14,630 nucleotides of DNA from an uncultured Bacilli bacterium (GTDB taxonomy: Bacteria; Bacillota_I; Bacilli_A; ML615J-28; CAG-698): the NCBI GenBank assembly GCA_947627395.1, contig CANQVW010000028.1:1-14630 (forward strand). The letters run 5' to 3'. Each line of letters opens with the position of its first letter. The stretch's first letter is position 1. The translations under genes and the position numbers were made by a program. Under the pieces are notes generated by a model that was given only the letters and a program-made list of their open reading frames with translations, searched no databases and had not been told where the DNA came from. Below, one piece after another: positions 6,283 through 14,421 of the stretch.

Positions 6283-7437
6283 TTAATTCTTAAGTGTTAA
6301 AAGAACAATTGTTTCGATATGCTTCGTCCAACAAAACATATCTACCAACGCTATTTTTTTGATTTTATACTTGTTTAATAATATTTTTAAATCCCTTGCT
6401 AATGTTTCTGGATTACAAGATACATAAATTAACTGATTTGGTTTTAATTTAAGAACGCTAGATAAAAAAATAGGCGTAGATCCTGACCTTGGAGGATCCA
6501 TAATAATTGTATCAATTCTTTTTCCTTCATCTAAAAAATTCAAAAGGAATTTTGTTGCATCTTCTTGAATAATGAAAACATTATGAATATGATTTTCTTT
6601 TGCATTCTTTTTCGCAAAATAAACTGCTTGGGAATTATTTTCAACACTGAAAATTTCTTTTACATAAGGACTTAGGGTAAACCCAATGGTTCCAACTCCA
6701 CTATAAGCATCTATAATCACTTCATCTTTCTGAAAGTTTCCAAAATCGTGAACCAATTGATAAAGTACCTGTGTTTGTTCTGGATTGACTTGATAAAATG
6801 ATTTTGATGTAATTTGAAAAGTTAAACCACATAATTTATCCTCAATATAACCTTTTCCATACAATATACGCTCTTGTTCCCCTAATACAATGCTTGTTTT
6901 TCTGGGATTTATATTTTGAATAATTGTTTCAATATTAGGACATTTCTCAATGATTTTTTTAACTAATTCTCCTCTTGATGGAAATTCACTCTTTGCAGTT
7001 ACAAGTGTTACTAAACATTTTTGTGTATGATAAGATTCTCTAATACAAATGTAACGTAATAGTCCTGTTTTTCTATCTTCATCATAAGGAGGAATATGAA
7101 ATTGAACAATTAAATCAAAAATATTTTTCGCAATTTCATTTTGAATATTAGAATGCAATAGGCAAAAGTCAAGAGGGATAATTTTATGTGTATTTTCTTC
7201 ATAAAATCCATATATATATTTATTTTGTTTCCACTGAACTCCTAAGATCATTTTATTGCGATATTGGTAAACATTTTTAGCTCCATAAACATGATTCACT
7301 TGGCAAACAATTTTTTCCTTTAAAAAGCAATCCATAACATATTGTTTTTTTATGGATAACGTAGTTTCGTAGGATTTAGATAAATATTGACATCCACCAC
7401 ATTTTTGTTCTATAGAGCATTTCATTTTATGATTCAT
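6283..7437 (-). CDS. 23S rRNA/tRNA (uracil-C5)-methyltransferase, RlmD/RlmC/TrmA family, Fe-S type
   Basis: This 384-residue enzyme transfers a methyl group from S-adenosylmethionine to C5 of a uracil in RNA, most likely 23S rRNA. The N-terminus has the 4Fe-4S cysteines C7, C13 and C16 (CSIEQKCGGC) and a fourth at C92 (DFCLLH), as in the RlmC/RlmD branch. The SAM site is DAYSGVG (243-249) followed by VENN; DPPRSG is at 314-319; the catalytic Cys is C341 in SCNPETLARD; the general base is Glu375 (KHIET). The usual N-terminal TRAM domain of RlmD/RlmCD (about 430-460 residues) is absent, so in length it resembles E. coli RlmC. Which uracil it modifies is therefore open. The ATG at 7435-7437 has AAGGAAG (about 7443-7449) as binding site. 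It stands alone between a promoter and a terminator. Confidence 0.92.
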   Translation of the reverse strand: MNHKMKCSIEQKCGGCQYLSKSYETTLSIKKQYVMDCFLKEKIVCQVNHVYGAKNVYQYRNKMILGVQWKQNKYIYGFYEENTHKIIPLDFCLLHSNIQNEIAKNIFDLIVQFHIPPYDEDRKTGLLRYICIRESYHTQKCLVTLVTAKSEFPSRGELVKKIIEKCPNIETIIQNINPRKTSIVLGEQERILYGKGYIEDKLCGLTFQITSKSFYQVNPEQTQVLYQLVHDFGNFQKDEVIIDAYSGVGTIGFTLSPYVKEIFSVENNSQAVYFAKKNAKENHIHNVFIIQEDATKFLLNFLDEGKRIDTIIMDPPRSGSTPIFLSSVLKLKPNQLIYVSCNPETLARDLKILLNKYKIKKIALVDMFCWTKHIETIVLLTLKN

Positions 7438-7459
7438 AATTTCTTCCTTTATCTATTTG

Positions 7460-7468
7460 ATTATAACA
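7460..7468 (-). promoter_or_regulatory. Extended -10 promoter of the uracil methyltransferase gene
   Basis: On the minus strand TGTTATAAT (7460-7468) is an extended -10 (TGnTATAAT). There is no good -35, only a T run that belongs to the htpG terminator. Transcription would begin near 7453, leaving a short leader of about 16 bases. Confidence 0.55.
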
Positions 7469-7479
7469 CAAAATTTGAT

Positions 7480-7524
7480 AAAAAAAAAGAGAAAACCCTA
7501 GATTTTTCATCTAAGGTTGTTTTC
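7480..7524 (-). terminator. Rho-independent terminator of htpG
   Basis: The stem starts directly after the htpG stop codon. On the minus strand GAAAACAACCTTAGAT (7509-7524) pairs with ATCTAGGGTTTTC (7491-7503) with small bulges, and a run of nine U's (7480-7488) follows two bases later. Confidence 0.82.
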
Positions 7525-9462
7525 TTATTTTGCTGCTTTTATCATTAATTCACACATTTTATTAGAGAATTCTACTGGATCTTTAACACTAAATCCTTCC
7601 ATAATTAAAGCTTGTGAATAAAGTAAATTAGCATAATCAGCAATTGATGTTGGATCATTTAAATAAACCTTTTCCAAAGCATTAAATAAAGCATGATTTG
7701 GATTAATTTCTAACACTCTTTCGGCTTTAACTCCTTGACTATTTGGCATGGATGAAAGAACTTTTTCCATTTCAAAAGATACACCATCACTACTTACCAA
7801 GCAAACTGCTGAATCTGTTAGACGTTTTGATAAAATAACATCTTGAACTTCATCTTTTAATGCTTCTTTTAAAGCATCTAATAATGGTTTCTTTTCTTCA
7901 TTTAATTCTTTGATTTTTTCTTTGGATTCATCATCTAGTAAATCTAAATCTCCTTGATTAATGGATTTAAATTCTTTATCATCATACTTATCTAATATAC
8001 GAATTAAGAATTCATCTACATCATCTGTTAGAATAAGAACATCATATCCATGTTTCTTTATAACATCCATTTGTGGCATTGCCATAACGGCTTCTTTATT
8101 TTTTGCTGATACATAGTAAATATATTTTTGATCTTCTTTCATCTTTTCAACATATTGTTTGAAAGAAATCATTTGTTCTTCATAAACAGTGTTATATAGA
8201 ATTAAATCTTTCAATAAATCTTTTTTAGCTCCAAAATCATCATAAACACCAAATTTCAAATTTAAACCAAAATTCTTATAGAAGGATAAATATTTCTCAA
8301 AATCATTTTTCATTAAACCTTCTAATTTAGAAACAATTTTCTTTTCAACATTATCGGCAATATCTTTTAATATTTTAGATTTTTGTAATAATTCACGACT
8401 AATATTTAAGTTTAAATCACTTGAATCGACTAAACCTTTCACAAATCTTAAATAATCTGGTAAAAGTTCTTTGCATTTATCCATGATAAATACACCCTTA
8501 CAATAAAGTTGTAATCCTTTTTCATATTTTTCAGAATAAAGGTTGTAAGGTGGTTGACTTGGGATGTAAAGTAATGCTGTGTAGTTGACTTTTCCTTCCA
8601 CATTCACTAATACATGCATCAATGGATCTGACCCGTCATAGAACTTTTGCTTATAAAATTCATTATAGTCTTTATCTTCCAATTCATTTTTATTACGTTT
8701 CCAAATTGGAGTCATGCTATTTAATGTTTCATATTCTACTATTGGTTCTTGATCTTTTGTTTCACTTTGATCTTTCTTTTCTTCTGTTTCTTTTTGTTCT
8801 TCTTCTGTTTCTTCTTTTTCTTTTAATAATTTAATTGGATAACGAACATAATCTGAGTATTGTTTTACCAATGATTTAATTGTCCATTCATCTAAGAAAC
8901 GATCATATTCATATTCTTCATTGTTATCTCTTAAATATAATGTAATTTCAGTTCCACTATCTTCTTTATTGATTTCATCAATTTCAAATGTTTCTTCACC
9001 TGTCGATGTGAATAAATATCCTTGATCCGCATACAAAGATCTTGTACGTACTTCAATCTTTTTAGCAACCATAAAAGCTGAATAAAACCCAACACCAAAT
9101 TGACCGATAATATCAATTTCATTGGTATTTTGATTAGCTTCTTTTAATTTTTCCATAAATTCTAAAGAACCACTTTTCGCAATCGTTCCTAATGAATTTA
9201 CAAGTTCATCATAAGTCATTCCAATACCATTATCTTTAATGGTTAATGTTTTATTCTCTTTATCCATTGAGATAAGGATTTCATAATCATTTTTCTTTGG
9301 AAGTTTATCTTCTGTTAATGATAAATAATGATATTTATCAATTGCATCACTTGCATTAGAAATTAATTCTCGAAGAAAAATTTCCTTGTTTGAATAAATG
9401 GAATTAATCATTAATTCAAGTAATCTTTTGGACTCTGTTTTAAATTGCATTACTTTTGCCAT
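7525..9462 (-). CDS. htpG: Molecular chaperone HtpG (Hsp90 family)
   Basis: This 645-residue ATP-dependent dimeric chaperone works in the cytoplasm on partly folded client proteins. The N-terminal GHKL ATPase shows FLRELISNASDA with catalytic Glu32 and Asn36, DNGIGM (77-82) and the lid/G-loop GQFGVGFYSAF (120-130). The middle domain contains PIWKRNK and, later, the ATP-contacting Arg in LNISRELLQ; the C-terminal dimerisation region follows. Between N and middle domains lies a charged insert at about 214-239 (KEKEETEEEQKETEEKK...), like the linker of eukaryotic Hsp90 and longer than in E. coli HtpG (624 residues in all). The ATG at 9460-9462 has AGGAG about nine bases upstream. The gene is monocistronic, with a CIRCE-overlapped promoter and its own terminator. 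Confidence 0.97.
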   Translation of the reverse strand: MAKVMQFKTESKRLLELMINSIYSNKEIFLRELISNASDAIDKYHYLSLTEDKLPKKNDYEILISMDKENKTLTIKDNGIGMTYDELVNSLGTIAKSGSLEFMEKLKEANQNTNEIDIIGQFGVGFYSAFMVAKKIEVRTRSLYADQGYLFTSTGEETFEIDEINKEDSGTEITLYLRDNNEEYEYDRFLDEWTIKSLVKQYSDYVRYPIKLLKEKEETEEEQKETEEKKDQSETKDQEPIVEYETLNSMTPIWKRNKNELEDKDYNEFYKQKFYDGSDPLMHVLVNVEGKVNYTALLYIPSQPPYNLYSEKYEKGLQLYCKGVFIMDKCKELLPDYLRFVKGLVDSSDLNLNISRELLQKSKILKDIADNVEKKIVSKLEGLMKNDFEKYLSFYKNFGLNLKFGVYDDFGAKKDLLKDLILYNTVYEEQMISFKQYVEKMKEDQKYIYYVSAKNKEAVMAMPQMDVIKKHGYDVLILTDDVDEFLIRILDKYDDKEFKSINQGDLDLLDDESKEKIKELNEEKKPLLDALKEALKDEVQDVILSKRLTDSAVCLVSSDGVSFEMEKVLSSMPNSQGVKAERVLEINPNHALFNALEKVYLNDPTSIADYANLLYSQALIMEGFSVKDPVEFSNKMCELMIKAAK

Positions 9463-9500
9463 TTTTCATCACTCCTCTTTTATATTACAATGATACATTT

Positions 9501-9529
9501 ATTATACTCCTATTTATTAGCACTGTCAA
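9501..9529 (-). promoter_or_regulatory. Consensus sigma-A promoter of htpG
   Basis: On the minus strand TTGACA (9524-9529) and TATAAT (9501-9506) match consensus at all 12 positions with a 17-base spacer. The -35 lies inside the CIRCE element. Transcription should start near 9494, about 30 bases before the ATG. Confidence 0.9.
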
Positions 9530-9543
9530 TAGTCAAGTGCTAA
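9517..9543. promoter_or_regulatory. CIRCE element (HrcA operator) overlapping the htpG -35 box
   Basis: The arms TTAGCACT (9517-9524) and AGTGCTAA (9536-9543) are perfect inverted repeats. They fit the CIRCE consensus TTAGCACTC-N9-GAGTGCTAA with 16 of 18 arm bases; the innermost base of each arm differs. HrcA binding here would block RNA polymerase at the -35, giving heat-inducible htpG. The hrcA gene itself is not in the window. Confidence 0.88.
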
Positions 9544-9647
9544 TATTTGTAAATTTTATGTTTATTTTAATATAGTATATAAAAGTATGTACGATTCTTC
9601 CGTAATTTTATGAATCTTAAAGATGTTAAAGATTGAAAATAAAATAT

Positions 9648-9696
9648 AAAAAAGGCCAATAACTTCATATAAAATAGTGAAGATGATTGGCTTTTT
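9648..9696 (-). terminator. Rho-independent terminator of the exporter/alarmone synthetase operon
   Basis: AAAAAGGCCAAT (9649-9660) pairs with ATTGGCTTTTT (9686-9696) with one bulged G, and CTTCA/TGAAG continue the stem inside. On the minus strand it ends in a U run (9648-9653). The plus strand also ends in T's, so it may work in both directions. The rest of 9544-9647 is AT-rich without visible features. Confidence 0.82.
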
Positions 9697-9726
9697 AAAT
9701 TTTTACTAATGTAAAAGTTTTATTTC

Positions 9727-10500
9727 TTAACTAATTCTTTTACCGATTTGTCTTAATTTATCTAATAAGATTTCTTCTTCAGTTGGTTCATCTTGAACAG
9801 ATTCAATATGTTTACGCAATTCTTGCATCTTTAAATCTGTTTCAGAGATAATATTGGCACAGTGCTTTAACTCTTCAATGATTTTCTCTTGATCAGGAAT
9901 TGCCTTTTTATATTTCATTTGATGCTCTAAACTTGCCAAAAAATCCATTGCAATGGTTCTAATTTGTACTTCAACTTTCATGTCACGTTTCTTTTCTGAA
10001 AAGAACACAGGAATACTTACAATAAGATGTAAGCTTCTGTAACCATTGGGTTTTGGATGTTCGATGTAATCTTTTCTTTTTAATAATGTAATATCATCTT
10101 GCATTAAAAAGGAATCAGCAAGTCTATAAATATCATCAATATAAGCACAAACAATTCTTACACCTGCAATGTCATTTAAATTTTGTTCTACGCTTTCAAT
10201 GGTAAAAGGAAGATTACGTCTTGCTAGTTTATTGAATATACTATCTCTACTTTTTAACCTTGAATTGATATAACTAATTGGATTACGTTTTAATCGATTA
10301 TTGAACTCTGTACTTAAAACTTCAAACTTTGTTTTAACTTCTTTGATGGCACAGGTGTACATCATTTCAAGATCATGAAATTGTGCCATAGAAAGAATTG
10401 ATTTTTTGGATTGAAGATAAATGAGCTCCTTCAACTCTTGGTCTTCAGTTAATGGTTCTATTCTTTGATTTACTTGTGATGAATTCTCTTTTTTTTCCAT
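9727..10500 (-). CDS. Small alarmone synthetase, GTP pyrophosphokinase family (RelQ/YjbM-like)
   Basis: The 257-residue protein has a RelA/SpoT synthetase domain and no HD hydrolase domain, so it should make (p)ppGpp from ATP and GDP/GTP but not degrade it. Visible synthetase motifs are RLKSRDSI (81-88), DIAGVR (110-115, metal-binding Asp110), HPKPNGYRSLH (148-158, nucleotide-stacking Tyr154) and VEVQIRT (176-182, catalytic Glu177), then LEHQMKYKK (191-199). All key residues are kept, so it looks active. The N-terminal 40 and C-terminal 50 residues are polar and helical, making it longer than B. subtilis YjbM (about 210). There is no TGS or ACT domain. The ATG at 10498-10500 has AAGGGG six bases upstream. 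It lies 14 bases after the bmrD-like gene with no terminator between, so it shares the exporter operon. No antitoxin-like neighbour is present. Confidence 0.9.
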   Translation of the reverse strand: MEKKENSSQVNQRIEPLTEDQELKELIYLQSKKSILSMAQFHDLEMMYTCAIKEVKTKFEVLSTEFNNRLKRNPISYINSRLKSRDSIFNKLARRNLPFTIESVEQNLNDIAGVRIVCAYIDDIYRLADSFLMQDDITLLKRKDYIEHPKPNGYRSLHLIVSIPVFFSEKKRDMKVEVQIRTIAMDFLASLEHQMKYKKAIPDQEKIIEELKHCANIISETDLKMQELRKHIESVQDEPTEEEILLDKLRQIGKRIS

Positions 10501-10514
10501 TTTTTGCCCCTTTT

Positions 10515-12542
10515 TTATGACATTTTTTGTGTATTCGCTACTTGAGCACGGTATATATTGGCATATACACCATTTTTCTCAACAAGTTCTTGATGTGTAC
10601 CTTCTTCAACTTTTAATCCATGATCTAAGACAAAAATTTTATCCGCATTAAAGATTGTTGAAAGACGATGAGCGATGACAATTACCGTACGGCCTTTACA
10701 AACTACATTCAAGGCTGTTTTAATCATTTCCTCTGTTTCTGTATCAATATGTGAAGTTGCTTCATCCATAATTAAAATAGATGGATTATGAACAATAGCA
10801 CGTGCTAAGGAAATGACTTGTTTTTCTCCTGCACTCATATTAATACCAGCTCTCGTAATGGGTTGTTGAATACCAAGAGCAAATTTTTTGATAATTTTCT
10901 CTCCACCAATGGAAATCAATATTTTTTCAATTTCTTCATCGGTTACATTTTCTTTTCCAAAACGGATATTACTTGCAATCGTTCCTCTAAACAAAACAGG
11001 TTCTTGCAAAACAATACCAATATGTTCGCGGTATGTTCTTTTTGGAATGGATTGAATGTCCATTCCATCAACATAAATATGACCACTATGTTCATCTTGA
11101 ATGTCATAGAAACGTAACAATAAATTCATCAAAGAACTCTTACCACTTCCCGTATGACCCACTAAACCAATCATTTGTCCAGCCTTAATATCTAAGCTAA
11201 CTCCTTTTAGAACATAATCTTGTTTGACATAACTAAACCAAATGTTATCAAAGATAATATCTCCATGATATCTTGGAATTTCTTCTTTGGTGCTATCTTC
11301 CACATCTCCTTCAATGATTTTATGAATTCTGTCAATTTGAACATGAGCATGTTGGAAAGCACTAATTTGCGTAAAGATAATATTAATTGGGGTAACTAAT
11401 TTTAATAAATATTCATTATAAGCATAGATTAATCCTGCAGTAATAATGATTCCTGAAAAATTTAAATATTGCCAGCCAAAATATGCAACAACTAAAGTGG
11501 TAATTGCCCCTTTTAATACATTTAGCATATTCCAACCTAGTGTAATACTTAATTTGACATCTTTTAATTGTTCATTTTTGTAGGTTTCATTAATTTCATT
11601 AAACTCTTGAATGGTTTGCTTTTTGAAATTAAAGATTTGTAGGATATGAATTCCATTAATAATTTCATTGATTTTTGCCGTTAATAAACTTCTAGATTCA
11701 TTTACACGAATAGCAATCTTTTTTAACTTTTTTAAGAAGAAACGAACCCAAAAATAAATGAATGGATAAAATACAAAACTTAATAAAGCCAATTTAAAAT
11801 CTAAAACAAACATTCCAATGTAAGCAAAAATAAAGCTTAACAAAGCGTTGATAAATAAATTAATCAATTGCCGATATAATGTAATCATTCCATCAACATC
11901 TGTTGTGATACGAGAAGCCATTTTTCCTGCTGGTTCTTCTTCAAAATCACGAATCGGTAACTTTTCAACAGCTACCATAGCAGCAGTTCTTCCATCTCTT
12001 GCCAACCAGTTGACCACTCGATTGGTTGACATTTGTTGGACATAGGTACAAAGGATTGTGAAAATGGTTTTCAAAAATAATAAAATGATAAACAAAATTA
12101 ATACATGATAAATCGGTTCATAAAACAAAACAACTTCATTCACTTTTAATTTAGTGACTTCATATTCTAAAACACCATTCTTCGTAGTTACAATTAAAGT
12201 TTGATCTTTTAATTCTTTTTGTCCACTTTCAACAGTATCATGAGCAAAATAAAATCCTGTTTTATAAAGAACAATACTTGCATGTGATAAAACTTCATCT
12301 TCTTGATCTAAATATCTTTCTTGTTTATATAAATGGTCTTGATAAAGTACAGTGTATTTATCTTCCTCTTTAACTTCTACCCATGAGTATTCAATTCCTA
12401 ATATGCAATCATCCAATATTTTTTTCACAATTAATGGAGAAAGAAATCCTAAGATTTGCACAATTAAAATCATGATTAAACTGATCACTAAAAGGTGATA
12501 ACGACCTTTTAAAAAGTGAAAAAGACGCTTATAATTCTTCAT
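10515..12542 (-). CDS. bmrD: Heterodimeric ABC multidrug exporter, BmrD-like subunit
   Basis: This is a fused membrane/ATPase half-exporter of 675 residues. I start it at the ATG at 12540-12542, which has AAAGGTGAT in the right place; an upstream in-frame GTG at 12551 and ATG at 12548 overlap that binding site. It overlaps the partner gene by 14 bases. Helix 1 (about 18-42) is followed by an extracytoplasmic insert of some 90 residues (about 50-142), then the other five helices. The ATPase has Walker A GHTGSGKSS (462-470), a deviant signature MSAGEKQ (569-575) and a canonical Walker B ILIMDE with catalytic Glu594. The length, the large outer loop and the gene order match B. subtilis BmrD (YheH). 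The pair probably exports drugs or hydrophobic metabolites; the substrate is not known. Confidence 0.9.
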   Translation of the reverse strand: MKNYKRLFHFLKGRYHLLVISLIMILIVQILGFLSPLIVKKILDDCILGIEYSWVEVKEEDKYTVLYQDHLYKQERYLDQEDEVLSHASIVLYKTGFYFAHDTVESGQKELKDQTLIVTTKNGVLEYEVTKLKVNEVVLFYEPIYHVLILFIILLFLKTIFTILCTYVQQMSTNRVVNWLARDGRTAAMVAVEKLPIRDFEEEPAGKMASRITTDVDGMITLYRQLINLFINALLSFIFAYIGMFVLDFKLALLSFVFYPFIYFWVRFFLKKLKKIAIRVNESRSLLTAKINEIINGIHILQIFNFKKQTIQEFNEINETYKNEQLKDVKLSITLGWNMLNVLKGAITTLVVAYFGWQYLNFSGIIITAGLIYAYNEYLLKLVTPINIIFTQISAFQHAHVQIDRIHKIIEGDVEDSTKEEIPRYHGDIIFDNIWFSYVKQDYVLKGVSLDIKAGQMIGLVGHTGSGKSSLMNLLLRFYDIQDEHSGHIYVDGMDIQSIPKRTYREHIGIVLQEPVLFRGTIASNIRFGKENVTDEEIEKILISIGGEKIIKKFALGIQQPITRAGINMSAGEKQVISLARAIVHNPSILIMDEATSHIDTETEEMIKTALNVVCKGRTVIVIAHRLSTIFNADKIFVLDHGLKVEEGTHQELVEKNGVYANIYRAQVANTQKMS

Positions 12543-14274
12543 ATACATCACCTTTGATTTGTTTTAGGTATTGCATTTTATACCAATTATCATATTTTAA
12601 TAATTCATCATGAGTTCCAATATCGGTAATTTTTCCATTTTGCATGACAATAATTTTATCAGCAGTTGAAACGGCGGAAAAACGATGAGCAACAATAATA
12701 TTGGTTTTCTCTTTTCTTGTTTCTTTCAAATGAGCGATGATATTTGCTTCTGTTAAGGCATCTACTGCACTTAAACTATCATCTAAAATTAGAATTTCAG
12801 GATTTTTAACTAAAGCTCTAGCAATTGAAAGACGTTGTCTTTGTCCTCCTGATAAAGATCCCCCTAATTCAGCAACCATGGTTTGACTTCCTTCAGGGAG
12901 TTCTATTAAATCTTTTTTGAAGTCAGCAATATCCATGGCTTTAGATATTTCATTGATTGATGCATTGGGATTTCCAATTAAAATATTATCATCTACACTT
13001 CTTCTAAATAGAATATGATTCTGAGGAACGTATCCAACTAAATTACGAACATCCTCGATTTTATATTGTGCAATGCTACGTCCATCGATTAAAATATCTC
13101 CTGAAGTAACATTAAATTCACGTAATAATTGACGAATAAAAGTGGACTTTCCTGCTCCTGTTGGTCCAACAACACCAATCGTTTCCCCTGAATGAATGGT
13201 TAAGTTAATTCCTGCAATGACATCAAAATCATCAAATGGGTAACGAAAACGTACATCTTTAAATTCAATGGTACTAAATTTTAATACCGGCATTGGATTT
13301 TCTTCATTTTTGACTAGAGGTTGTTTATCCATGATTTCTTGAAATCTTCCATCAGCAATCACAATGCTATTCATGCTATTTAAGACATTACTTAAACCAA
13401 TCAAAGGGTTATATAACATCGCTACATAAAGTAAAAAAGTCACTAAATCACCAGCTGTAATTTGACTATGGATAACCATATAACTACCTAATCCGATGGC
13501 AATAAAATAACAAACAGCATAAACCAATTCAAACATTGGGGAATAGATGGCTTCAAATTTTAAGATTTTCCACCATGAATTTACATCGGCATCAATGGCT
13601 TTTTTTGTTCTTTTGAAATCTTCTTCTTCTTGACCATAGGCACGAATGGTTTTAACCCCTTCAATAGACTCCAAGACACTTTCAGTCATATTGGCATAGA
13701 TCTCATGGTGTGTTTTATAATATTCACGTTTTTTTAATCTTTTCTTGTTCAACCAAAAAATTGCTATGGGCATAATGATGGAGGAAGCAAGAGTTAAGAT
13801 AGGGTCAATAAGAACCATCATGACAACAGCTCCTATGATAACTCCTGTATGAAAAATAGTTTGTTGCAAAAAGGAAGTTGCTAAAACAGTGATGTTTTGT
13901 AAGTCATTAGTTGCTCTTGCAATTAAATCTCCTTTGGTATATTCTTCATATAGTTCAGCATCCATTTCAAATAAATGATCAATGTATTTTTCTCTTAATT
14001 TAAAGGATAAATCATGTCCTAATCGATTGATCGTGTAATGATAAACAATGTTAAAAAGATAAGTAATGACAGGGAAAAAAATCAATCCACCAACATATAA
14101 AAAGAATAATTTCTTTGTCATTGTTTCCATGGTTATAGCATCAATTGCCATTCCTAATAACTTTGCAGGAATTAGGGGAGTTAAGGATACAATAATTAAT
14201 AAAACAAAACATAAAATGTAGCTTTTCCACTCTTGTTTGAAAAACCATCCTAAATGTTTAAATGCTTCTTTCAT
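12529..14274 (-). CDS. bmrC: Heterodimeric ABC multidrug exporter, BmrC-like subunit
   Basis: This half-exporter has six membrane helices and an ATPase domain, 581 residues from the ATG at 14272-14274. An in-frame GTG at 14284-14286 would add four residues, but it touches the GGAG binding site, so I reject it. The start KHLGWFFKQEW resembles BmrC. The ATPase has Walker A GPTGAGKST (about 370-378), canonical signature LSGGQRQ (474-480) and Walker B ILILDD, with Asp in place of the catalytic Glu at about 499. So this subunit carries the degenerate ATP site, as in BmrC/LmrC-type partners. It is the first gene of the operon, directly behind a promoter, and pairs with the downstream subunit to form one transporter in the membrane. 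Confidence 0.9.
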   Translation of the reverse strand: MKEAFKHLGWFFKQEWKSYILCFVLLIIVSLTPLIPAKLLGMAIDAITMETMTKKLFFLYVGGLIFFPVITYLFNIVYHYTINRLGHDLSFKLREKYIDHLFEMDAELYEEYTKGDLIARATNDLQNITVLATSFLQQTIFHTGVIIGAVVMMVLIDPILTLASSIIMPIAIFWLNKKRLKKREYYKTHHEIYANMTESVLESIEGVKTIRAYGQEEEDFKRTKKAIDADVNSWWKILKFEAIYSPMFELVYAVCYFIAIGLGSYMVIHSQITAGDLVTFLLYVAMLYNPLIGLSNVLNSMNSIVIADGRFQEIMDKQPLVKNEENPMPVLKFSTIEFKDVRFRYPFDDFDVIAGINLTIHSGETIGVVGPTGAGKSTFIRQLLREFNVTSGDILIDGRSIAQYKIEDVRNLVGYVPQNHILFRRSVDDNILIGNPNASINEISKAMDIADFKKDLIELPEGSQTMVAELGGSLSGGQRQRLSIARALVKNPEILILDDSLSAVDALTEANIIAHLKETRKEKTNIIVAHRFSAVSTADKIIVMQNGKITDIGTHDELLKYDNWYKMQYLKQIKGDVYEEL

Positions 14275-14303
14275 ACACTTCTTCACTCCATTATGATATG
14301 ATT

Positions 14304-14332
14304 ATTATACCTTTCTTTATGATAAAAGTAAA
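14304..14332 (-). promoter_or_regulatory. Promoter of the exporter/alarmone synthetase operon
   Basis: On the minus strand TTTACT (14327-14332) and TATAAT (14304-14309) are spaced by 17 bases; the -10 is perfect and the -35 matches 4 of 6. The start would be near 14297, only about 23 bases before the ATG. There is thus no room for a BmrB-like leader peptide or attenuator. A 10-base palindrome TTTCTAGAAA at 14354-14363 lies just upstream; its role is unknown. Confidence 0.65.
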
Positions 14333-14378
14333 CAAAAAATGACAAGAAAATGATTTCTAGAAAGTGATTTTTTTGTAT

Positions 14379-14411
14379 AAAAAAAGAGCAACAAAAATGA
14401 TTGCTCTTTTT
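14379..14411 (-). terminator. Rho-independent terminator of the aquaporin-family gene
   Basis: AAAAAGAGCAA (14381-14391) pairs perfectly with TTGCTCTTTTT (14401-14411), 11 base pairs around a 9-base loop. On the minus strand it ends in a U run (14379-14385). It begins 10 bases after the stop codon. Confidence 0.87.
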
Positions 14412-14421
14412 GATAATATTA

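Noticed and set aside
8622..8834. Plus-strand reading frame opposite htpG (70 residues, Leu/Phe-rich)
   Set aside because: It is the reverse reading of the Glu/Lys-rich linker and following codons of htpG; it has no ribosome binding site. The other plus-strand frames opposite the importer and exporter genes are the same kind of shadow.
8931..9122. Minus-strand 63-residue frame inside htpG
   Set aside because: It is an alternative frame within a clearly real, conserved gene.
12546..12551. GTG or ATG starts upstream of the chosen BmrD-like start
   Set aside because: They overlap the AAAGGTGAT binding site itself; the ATG at 12540-12542 has proper spacing.
14284..14286. GTG start for the BmrC-like protein (585 residues)
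   Set aside because: It directly abuts the GGAG binding site; the ATG at 14272-14274 is better placed and gives the family-like N-terminus.
14275..14297. BmrB-like leader peptide and attenuator before the exporter genes
   Set aside because: The -10 box lies only about 30 bases from the start codon, leaving no room for a leader peptide or hairpins.
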